The position numbers and the translations under genes were made by a program. DNA of 64,000 bases from Pyrus communis. Lineage: Eukaryota > Streptophyta > Magnoliopsida > Rosales > Rosaceae. Within the stretch, counting starts at the first letter, position 1. Each line of letters starts with the position of its first letter. The notes beneath the pieces were generated by a model, which was not told the origin of the DNA, searched no databases, and saw only the letters and a program-made list of their open reading frames with translations. The DNA is taken from contig NC_084805.1 of assembly GCF_963583255.1 (NCBI RefSeq), positions 7,990,827 through 8,054,826 on the forward strand, read 5' to 3'. Positions 56,737 to 64,000 of the stretch are shown here, piece after piece.

Positions 56737-58179
56737 ATGAGAAACGAAAGAGGAGGAGGCACCATGGTAGCAGAACGCAATGTCCCCCACCACCACAGGC
56801 CGAAATTCGGAGCCCTTTTGCATTCCTCCGACCCATCCTTGACGTCTCCGACAAGCACCAACGAGACCAACAATAACGACAGCAGCCACCAGAATGATTA
56901 CTCAACACGGCGTAGCAGTGCCTCGGCGACAAGTCCTCGGTACTACGGCAATAGTACCCAAGGCGGCAGCAGCACCGAGGGTTCACCCTATGTCATGTCC
57001 CCATGGAACCCAGCGACGGCGTCACCCTACAATAAGTCCCCGTGGATAACGCCGTCGTCGTTGAATCCGCTGGACGAGAATTTCCCTTTAAACGGACTCA
57101 TTGGATCATTAGTCCGGGAAGAAGGCCACATATACTCGCTGGCTGTCAAAGGAGACTTGCTCTATACCGGATCGGATAGCAGGAACATTCGTGTCTGGAA
57201 GAACTTGAAGGATTTTACGGGTTTCAAATCGAAGAGCGGGTTGATCAAAGCCATCGTGATTTCCGGCGAGAGGATATTCACCGGTCATCAGGATGGTAAG
57301 ATCCGAGTCTGGAAGTTTTCCGAGAAAAATCCAAGCAATTACAAACGGGTTGGGAGCTTGCCAACTATGAAAGATTTTATTCGGAGTTCCATGAAGCCGA
57401 AAAACTACGTGGAGGTCCGGAGACACCGCAGCGTTGTTCGAATCAGACACTTCGATGCGGTGTCTTGCTTGAGCATGAACGAAGAACAAGGGCTTCTTTA
57501 TTCAGGGTCGTGGGATAAGTCTTTCAAGGTTTGGAGAATTGCCGATTCCAAATGCTTGGAGTCGGTCGCAGCTCACGAGGACGCAGTAAACAGTGTTGTC
57601 GTGGGTTTCGAGTCATTGGTGTTCACCGGCTCGGCGGACGGGACTGTGAAGGTGTGGAGGAGGGAGTTGCAAGGGAAGGGAACTTCGCATGTGTTGGTTC
57701 AGACATTGTTGAAGCAAGAGAACGCGGTGACGGCATTGGCAGTGAACAAGGAGGCCGCGATTGTCTATTGTGGGTCATCCGATGGGTTGGTCAATTATTG
57801 GGAGCGCGCGAAGCACTTGTCCCATGGCGGAGTTTTGCGCGGCCATAAACTTGCCGTACTGTGCTTGTCCTCAGCGGGAAACTTGGTTTTCAGCGGATCA
57901 GCGGACAAGAATATTTGCATATGGAGGAGGGAAGAAGGTGGGGCGCACACCTGCTTGTCTGTCTTGACTGGCCACACAGGACCCGTCAAATGCTTAACCG
58001 TGGTGGAAGATCACGGCTCCGAGAACAAGCCAGGTCAGGGTTGGGTGTTATACAGTGGCAGCCTTGACCGGTCCGTAAAGGTGTGGCGCGTGTCCGAGGA
58101 CGCTCCGGACTTGAGGCAAATACGGGCGTTGGTGAAGGACGCTTCAATAAGGCAGGAAGCCGCTCGGCTCCACTATTGA
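56737..58179 (+). CDS. WD40 repeat protein, JINGUBANG family
   Basis: Intronless frame of 480 aa ending TGA. Residues 1-115 are Ser/Asn/Pro/His-rich and probably disordered. Seven WD40 repeats follow at about 128-155, 168-193, 238-267, 280-308, 330-356, 370-397 and 411-451, with signature ends such as [54 protein letters not shown] and DRSVKVWRV, enough for a closed seven-blade propeller. The linker between blades 2 and 3 carries the basic segment [20 protein letters not shown] typical of this plant family. Arabidopsis JINGUBANG restrains pollen germination; whether this copy does so is not known, as plants have several paralogues. The first ATG is used; a second at 56764 (MVAERN) is an alternative. 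GC content is well above the flanks. No lesion seen. Confidence 0.93.
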   Translation: MRNERGGGTMVAERNVPHHHRPKFGALLHSSDPSLTSPTSTNETNNNDSSHQNDYSTRRSSASATSPRYYGNSTQGGSSTEGSPYVMSPWNPATASPYNKSPWITPSSLNPLDENFPLNGLIGSLVREEGHIYSLAVKGDLLYTGSDSRNIRVWKNLKDFTGFKSKSGLIKAIVISGERIFTGHQDGKIRVWKFSEKNPSNYKRVGSLPTMKDFIRSSMKPKNYVEVRRHRSVVRIRHFDAVSCLSMNEEQGLLYSGSWDKSFKVWRIADSKCLESVAAHEDAVNSVVVGFESLVFTGSADGTVKVWRRELQGKGTSHVLVQTLLKQENAVTALAVNKEAAIVYCGSSDGLVNYWERAKHLSHGGVLRGHKLAVLCLSSAGNLVFSGSADKNICIWRREEGGAHTCLSVLTGHTGPVKCLTVVEDHGSENKPGQGWVLYSGSLDRSVKVWRVSEDAPDLRQIRALVKDASIRQEAARLHY

Positions 58180-59036
58180 CAAATCCGGAGCGTCTTGGGA
58201 AGAAAATATCGTAGAGTTTACTCTAACCCGACGGTCCTTCAACGAGCGTGTAGTACACGCGCAGTCTGTTCTGGTGGTAGTCTTGCGGACAAAGCGCCAG
58301 AACGTCTAGATGAATTAAGCGGGAGGGCACCGTCCAGACCAGGCGGACCACCAGATTTTTCTTTCAAACGAAGCCTTGGAAAAAATGGTTTTGCAAGTAA
58401 ATACAAGATACTATGAATGTGAGAGTCTGATATAATATGTAGATATCGCTCATGCCAAAAAAAAAACCAGCATATATAAGGTCCCAAAGGCTATGTATTA
58501 TTTGCATGGCCTAATGCAGCTTTATGAAAGCACATGCAGATGGACCGACTATAAACTCCTTAGCATATTGTTCTGGCAGATTAGTTAGCTAGCTTTGTTG
58601 CCACAATTATAGGGCTTTTTCTCTGTTATTAATTTGGCCAGATATTACTATATATATACACGAGTATGATTACAGAGTCAATGTATTTACGTTTGTAAGT
58701 GTACCATTAATCATGTATTTACGTTTGTAAATTCAATCTTTTGACTTGAATTATAAGCTACCAAAAGCTAGCCAGCAATTTGAATTAACAAGTCCTTGAT
58801 TGGTGCTCATTTCAAAAGTCATAACTACATATCACATTGTCACATAAATCTTATTTCAAAACATAAAAATATATTTATCTTTCAATTATTACATACCTCA
58901 AAATAAGAAGCTAGTGAAAAAAACATTAGTACTACAAATATCAAATGTTTAAGGATATGCAAAATAAAGGAAGCTTTTTTTTTCAAGGTTGTGGAGCCAT
59001 TGTCTAAGCGATGGTGTAGCTAGGAGGGTTCAAAGG
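58180..59036. other. 3' flank of the WD40 gene and spacer
   Basis: The first ~250 bases remain GC-rich and probably are 3' UTR. AT-rich spacer follows, including the repeated word CATGTATTTACGTTTGTAA near 58681-58730. No gene. Confidence 0.4.
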
Positions 59037-59275
59037 ATTTTAAAAATCTAAACGACGATGTAACTATTGTCTAAGCGTAGAGGATGCACTCATGAGCGTT
59101 TATATTTTCTTTCATCTTTTTTAACTTGTACATTATTTTGAAATCCCCTAAAAACACTATTCATAGGGTTTGTAGGTTTTTAAAATTCAAACTACGATAT
59201 ACTTGTCATCAAAGCGTAGAGAATGCGATCACGAGCGTTTACATATTTTTTTTCACATTTTTCATACTTGTAATG
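59037..59275 (+). repeat. two diverged direct repeats of ~140-bp period
   Basis: TTTTAAAAATCTAAACGACG...AAGCGTAGAGGATGC...GAGCGTTTAT...CTTGTA (from 59037) recurs as TTTTAAAATTCAAACTACG...AAGCGTAGAGAATGC...GAGCGTTTAC...CTTGTA (from 59178). Confidence 0.65.
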
Positions 59276-59811
59276 AATTATTATGAAATTTTAATGTGCT
59301 TTGTTATTTTTAAATTACTTCATATTTTTAATGTGATTGGAAATTTTTAATCTCTTATGTGAGATTAAGTACTATGGTTATTGTGGTACCTTGTAAGGTT
59401 TTTTTTAGTAGTTTAAAAATATCAAACATCTTAACTAGTTGAAACGAGTTATCTGAATGTAACCCCGTTAAGAAATCGTTATTAAGGACGGGTGACTTGA
59501 TAATGACCAATTAGTTATTATAGTGATCCGAAATTTATTATTTTTGTATCATTTTTATGTCATGTTAATGAATCGTATAAAAAATTGTCAGGCATAGTAC
59601 TAAAGAATTAGGTGGTGTTCGGACTTATTTTTGACCAAGAGGAGCAAGAGATGTTGGGCTATTGGGGCCTGCTTTAAAGATGATGGATTGGACTTTTAGG
59701 CTAAACTAGAACATAATCTTGAGAGCGCATGATAAAAGCATCCATGCATGCACTCAAATCCAAACTCAATGGAAAAAAACATCTCTTGCATGTACTGATA
59801 AAAATAAAAGA
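59276..59811. other. spacer, nothing recognised
   Basis: AT-rich sequence without supported genes. Confidence 0.4.
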
Positions 59812-59978
59812 GTAATGCTAGGTAAATTAATTTTCAAACTGTATTTGTAAATTATATGATACATCACAAATAAGAAATAAACTCATTAATCAATGTTTTT
59901 GTAATAATCCAATTATCAACAGCCACGTCATATGATTTCCAAAATTTATTCTAAATAATTGGTCTCTCTAGCATTACC
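59812..59978. mobile_element. short MITE, family M copy 2
   Basis: GTAATGCTAGGTAAATT at the left and the inverse of GGTCTCTCTAGCATTACC at the right form the ends. Internal words match 52170-52325 in the same order. Confidence 0.65.
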
Positions 59979-60769
59979 CAAAACAGAAATGGTTTGCCCA
60001 TTGTAAGACTTAGCCCACGCCCTTGTCCCTTAGTGCAGATACTATCGTTTGTTAAAAAATAAAAATAAAATAGAAATGGTCACCTACGCATTTGTGATGT
60101 GCGCATGGTTTACACATGATCTGTATTGACGACATATCACTATTTTGCTGACAGTATAATGACGACACACTATCAATGTGCTATAAAAATGATGAGATAC
60201 ATTATCAATACACTATCTACCTGTGTCATATGCAAACTACGCACAACCCATGAGTACGGGTGAGCAAACCTCGCGATAAATATATTGAACAAGAGAAAAA
60301 ACCTTAAAAGCCCACTAACTCTAGGCAGATTTAGATTTTATAAGTCGAGAGAAATTGAAGTGTGCTTATCTACCCGGTTGCCTTCAAAATTTTGTTCTAG
60401 GTGCTTGCATGATACAATAATATTCCATAAAAAGGTGAAGAATGTGTAAGAATCAAAGGATGTAATAATGGTATGACCTCGTTAAAACTTTGCATGAACT
60501 TTTAACACCGCAAAAATGTTGTTTCAAGTGTTAAGTGTTATCAAACTTTCAGGTGCATTAGAAGCTCTCTATTCAAATTCCCACTAGATAATCTATAGAT
60601 TTTCTTGACTCTCCACCGACCAATTGAAAACTTTGAGAGTCCAAAAAAAACTTCTGGATGCTGTCCTCTCCTCCTATGACTGATTATTACAAGATTAATT
60701 CAACAAACGGCTTAATTATTAAACCACATTATTATTTTTGTTGGGAATTTTAGGTATTAAAAAAATTTA

Positions 60770-61436
60770 GGGGAAACTTGATATAAGTCCAATTTTTTAA
60801 GCCAATAGTAGGAATAGTCCAGTTTATTAAAATAAGTCCAATTTGTTATATTTAATTATTTAATTATCAATAGTTATATGTTCAATGATAAGATTTATTA
60901 TAAAAATCAAATTTCTTCCCAATTATCTCTTTGCTTATTTCTTTTTATTTATCTTTTGGTTATTTCTCGTTTTTGGTCCTACTTTAAACCCCATTTATAG
61001 ATTTTATTTTTAATTTTTATAATCAACCTATATCATAGGTTAATTATATTTATCTACCTATATGACAGATTCTTTTTTTATAATCAACCTGTCACAGATT
61101 AATGTGTCTTACTTGTATATATGTTATGTTTTTTATACATTTTAATTAGGTTTTATATCTCACGTATAGGTATTATATACATTCATATATTTATTACTTG
61201 AGTTAGGGTAGAATGTTTTGTAGATAAATTTATGCTAGTATATTAGTATTTTTGTTGTAAGATATTAAATATATTTTTTTGGAGTTGGAAAATGCATAAT
61301 ATTAGAAGATTTTAATTGATTTTTAATATTTTTAGAAAATATAAAATGAGTATAAAAGAAATAAAAACATATAATTAGATAATTGGACTCACTCCTAAAA
61401 ACACTCTACATTTTTGGACCTGGATCTAAAAGCCCC
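60770..61436. mobile_element. possible decayed MULE-like unit
   Basis: The ends GGGGAAACTTGATATAAGTC and the inverse GGGGCTTTTAGATCCAGGTC are partly alike, both followed by GTCCAAnTT words. Flanking 9-mers AAAAATTTA and TTAAATTTA agree at 7 positions. AT-rich interior with no coding. Confidence 0.3.
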
Positions 61437-61761
61437 TTAAATTTATTGAGTGATCTCTAACCCTTTTTGTTTGTTTCCTTTATTAAACCACAAATCGAAC
61501 ATTCCTTCCTTGGTGCACTACGATTTGGTTTGCAATTGCTGAAAAATTATTTTAAAAGTAGCTTTTGGAAAAAGCTAGAACTAAAATTGCGTTTGGTAAA
61601 TGAAAAAAAAAAGTTCTTTTTGTCAAAATCAAGCTTCCAAAACAGCAAAAAGCAAAACTAGCTCTTTGAAGACATCGCTTTTCTTTACAGCGTAACAACC
61701 CAAAATATATATTTCTTTTTTTCATAAAAATAATTGTTCTTCCTAATTCCTAAGACCAATT

Positions 61762-62150
61762 CCAATGGTGGGCTAAAAGCCAAATTACCCCTCAAAATTT
61801 CCTCCCAAACCCACTCTAACCCAAGGGGAAAATTTGGGCTAAATGCTAAATGCTAAACCAAGGCCAAATTCCCTCCAAAATCTAGCCCAGAAATCAGAGT
61901 GGATTTCACCCAATATTTATCGGAATTAAAATTTTTTTAGATTAAAATGTTCATAAAATTAATTTACGATAATCTACATATTTATTATGTTTTTTTTTTA
62001 AATTTAATTTAACAAAAAATTAGCCTAAGTTCATTCTTTAATAATCCCAGACTAAAATTTTAGGCTAGAACGGTTGAAATAGAAAAACTGTTTCTGAATA
62101 AAAACTAAATTTTTTGGACTAAAATATTTAGTTTTTAGCCTAACCATTAT
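61762..62150. mobile_element. MITE-like element upstream of XLG
   Basis: AATGGTGGGCTAAAAGCCAAAT at the left and the inverse of the right end (AATGGTTAGGCTAAAAACTA) are similar. The interior repeats GCTAAA words. About 0.4 kb and non-coding, ending about 0.75 kb before the XLG start codon. Confidence 0.5.
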
Positions 62151-62587
62151 AAAAAAAATATTAACAACTAGATATTACTTAATGATATTTGTTATAAAGT
62201 TAAATTAGTCAGTAAAACGAAAATTTAGTACATTAAACAGGTACGCGTTTCTAAGTTGACCGACAAAATTGCTGCTCTGCCGGAGCTGACTGCGTCAATA
62301 ATTATTCCATCGTTCCATGCACCAATAAGGGACAGAAAGTGATCGTACGGACATATCAGAGGGGCGAAAATACCCCTTCCACAACTAGAAAGACGTCGTT
62401 TTCTACGAAAACAAGGGAGGACTAGAGTTACTTGTGTGTATGTAACTGCAGAGAACCACACCCACTCAGTTTGAAGACTCGGCCTTCCATTAGTTGTTGC
62501 GGAGTGTGGCGATTTGCTTCTCTTGTTGTTTCTGTGAGAAATTCTTAGCAATTTCGTGGCATCCGTGACATCACCGCGTGGAGAAAA

Positions 62588-62849
62588 ATGGCAAGTCAAC
62601 GAATAAGTCTTCCTCCAAGTCTGCATCTCTATACTTGCGACTTCCATCAGAGAGTTTCTTTGTTTTTTGTTATTTTGCTTCTTTGTTTTGGGCAGGGTGA
62701 GGAGGTTGTTGGAGGGTTTTACCTCAAATTTCCAGACCTTTTCTTTGATGGGTTTGTGAAAATTTTGAATTTTACTTCCTGGGTTTTGTTTATTCCGCGT
62801 TTGGCTTCGTGGGTTTTCGAATTAAAGGGTTAAGATGGTAGGTTTTTGA
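62588..62849 (+). other. upstream ORFs in the XLG 5' leader
   Basis: An ATG at 62588 opens an 81-codon frame (MASQRISLPPSLHLYTCDF...) that ends at 62833; two bases later another ATG (62835) opens a four-codon frame ending TGA at 62849, in the same frame as the main start at 62907. If transcription begins left of 62588, these could lower translation of the main frame. No in-frame AG that would remove them by splicing was seen before 62907. The long one has no known domain. Confidence 0.4.
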
Positions 62850-62906
62850 TTTTTTTGTTATGTTGTTGGAATTGCTGGTTTTTTGGTGATTTTTTTTACC
62901 TCTGGT

Positions 62907-64000
62907 ATGGCGTATTTGATGAGAAAATTGAGTTCTGCTATGGCCGCTTCTGGTGGGGGCGGCGGCGTCGACCGCGAAGATTTTAGCACGGAGTTGGAGT
63001 TTTCGTTTGCCGATGAATACAAGGGTCCTCCGGTAGGTTATGTTATCCCAAATGCAGTTCCGGTTGATATTCACCACATCCCAACTGCTGCTCCGGTTTC
63101 TTCAGGCTCTCTCTTGAACAATTCGTCCCTCCCTGTTATTCAACCGATTGTGAAATCTAACAAGAAACCGAAAAAAGAGTCGAAACTTGCAAGTGAAGCA
63201 AAGTTTGGAAAGGAAATTGTTTGTCCCGATTCAGTAACTCCTGCTGACTTGGAAATTAGCAAAGGCGAAAAGGGTGTGCCGACTTTATCAGATAAAGTCG
63301 AAAGCTCTGGGGATTTGGGGTTTTCTGGCAGTCTGTCTGGAAGTTCGAAGGGTGTGCTTGAATTGCCTGATGATGGTCAAGAAGCTCAAGGTTTTCAGAA
63401 TTATATGAGCCCCGGTGACTGGGGTTCATCAGAGTCTGGTTTGAGTTCGCGGAGTCTTTCCTCTGAGGTTTTTTCTAGTAGAGAGGAAGCTGATGCGGTA
63501 GAAATTCCTCACCATGTCAAAAGACCATCAGCTGTGACGTTCCGTGATCCTGACTCGAATGACATTGTTCAGGAAGAAGAGTTTGATCTTTCTGATGGGG
63601 AAGAAGATGTGCGAGTGAGGCCAACAGTTGAGAGAAATGGGAAGAAAGGGTCGTGCTATCGATGTGGGAAAGGAAACAAACTCACGGAGAAAGAGGTTTG
63701 CATTGTTTGTGGTGCTAAGTATTGCTACAATTGTGTGCTGAAAGCAATGGGGTCAATGCCCGAAGGAAGAAAATGTGTCAGTTGCATTAGTTTTGAAATT
63801 GACGAGTCAAGGCGAAGGAAGCTGGGCAATTGTTCTAGGATGCTCAAGCGGCTTCTCACTAAATCGGAAGTAGAACTGATAATGAAAGCCGAGATATCTT
63901 GCCAAGCAAATCAACTGCCAGGCAATCTTATTTTTGTGAATGACGAACCTCTATCGCAGGAAGAGCTGGTTCGATTGCAAAGTTGCCGAAACCCACCAAA
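62907..64000 (+). CDS. XLG1: extra-large guanine nucleotide-binding protein (XLG1/2 type), 5' part
   Basis: XLGs are plant G-alpha-like proteins that work with G-beta-gamma at the membrane and in the nucleus. The frame is open from ATG 62907 to the window end (364 codons), with an in-frame stop upstream at 62847. Visible features: FADEYKGPPVGYVIPNAVPV near residue 34 and LPVIQPIV, conserved at XLG N-termini; a basic NKKPKKES near residue 85 (possible nuclear signal); a Ser- and acid-rich middle; VTFRDPDSND; and from about residue 250 the XLG Cys-rich region (CYRCGKGNKL, CIVCGAKYCYNC, GRKCVSC), followed by RRRKLGNCSRMLKRLLTKSEV. The G-alpha-like GTPase domain lies beyond the right edge. Assignment to XLG1 over XLG2 rests on the N-terminus and is tentative. 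Met at 62919 or 62940 could also start it. Confidence 0.92.
   Translation, partial: MAYLMRKLSSAMAASGGGGGVDREDFSTELEFSFADEYKGPPVGYVIPNAVPVDIHHIPTAAPVSSGSLLNNSSLPVIQPIVKSNKKPKKESKLASEAKFGKEIVCPDSVTPADLEISKGEKGVPTLSDKVESSGDLGFSGSLSGSSKGVLELPDDGQEAQGFQNYMSPGDWGSSESGLSSRSLSSEVFSSREEADAVEIPHHVKRPSAVTFRDPDSNDIVQEEEFDLSDGEEDVRVRPTVERNGKKGSCYRCGKGNKLTEKEVCIVCGAKYCYNCVLKAMGSMPEGRKCVSCISFEIDESRRRKLGNCSRMLKRLLTKSEVELIMKAEISCQANQLPGNLIFVNDEPLSQEELVRLQSCRNPP

Noticed and set aside
57109..57489. 126-codon minus-strand frame and other frames inside the WD40 gene
   Set aside because: Shadows of the GC-rich 480-codon plus-strand gene.
62225..62647. 140-codon minus-strand frame near XLG
   Set aside because: It lies antisense to the XLG leader and shows no domain; a shadow frame.

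Overview
The window is nuclear DNA of a flowering plant, most likely a woody eudicot. Rosaceae (apple/pear/peach group) is my best guess from the look of the repeats; no search was possible. Evidence for a plant nuclear genome: GT-AG introns, a plant-type extra-large G protein, a JINGUBANG-type WD40 gene, Ty1/copia and hAT elements, MULEs, a Helitron and LINE fragments, and AT-rich spacers with microsatellites. No CRISPR array, operon, tRNA or rRNA gene was seen. Three host genes are well supported: proteasome assembly chaperone 2 (minus strand, 16765-19805, seven exons reconstructed base by base, 281 aa); an intronless seven-bladed WD40 protein of the JINGUBANG family (plus strand, 56737-58179, 480 aa); and the 5' exon of an extra-large GTP-binding protein (XLG1/2 type, plus strand, from 62907, running off the right edge).

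Layout. 1-2860: decayed hAT transposon (BED finger plus transposase, minus strand). 2937-8290: nested repeats, namely a duplicated block, split by a long inverted-repeat element, itself split by a 3,859-bp solo-LTR-like element with a TATAA target duplication and an array of palindromes. 8340-10949: LINE 3' part, split by a MULE with a perfect 9-bp duplication. 10985-13640: dispersed repeat, split by a second MULE. 13800-16255: a MITE, a retroposed repeat, a minisatellite and the second copy of the duplicated block. 16765-19805: the chaperone gene. 20200-23640: inverted-repeat element, a possible orphan exon, and another copy of the dispersed repeat. 23888-35606: a large decayed Helitron on the minus strand with Rep/helicase and RPA-like remnants, interrupted by two insertions. 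35615-42110: fragments of LTR elements, copia and LINE, including an apparent inversion inside a copia RNase H. 43968-48974: a full-length but dead Ty1/copia element with both LTRs, PBS, PPT and target duplication. 49310-56500: retroposed repeat, MITEs and spacer. 56511-58179: promoter and WD40 gene. 58180-62580: spacer with MITEs. 62588-64000: 5' leader with upstream ORFs and XLG exon 1.

The three host genes have unrelated jobs (20S proteasome assembly, WD40 scaffold, heterotrimeric-type G-alpha signalling) and are independent transcription units. Nothing here looks like a new multi-gene system. The most unusual structure is the repeated palindrome in the solo LTR, whose stems show paired, compensatory base changes. 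The TE nesting gives several internally testable histories, including a paralogous empty site for one MULE and a probable copia inversion.
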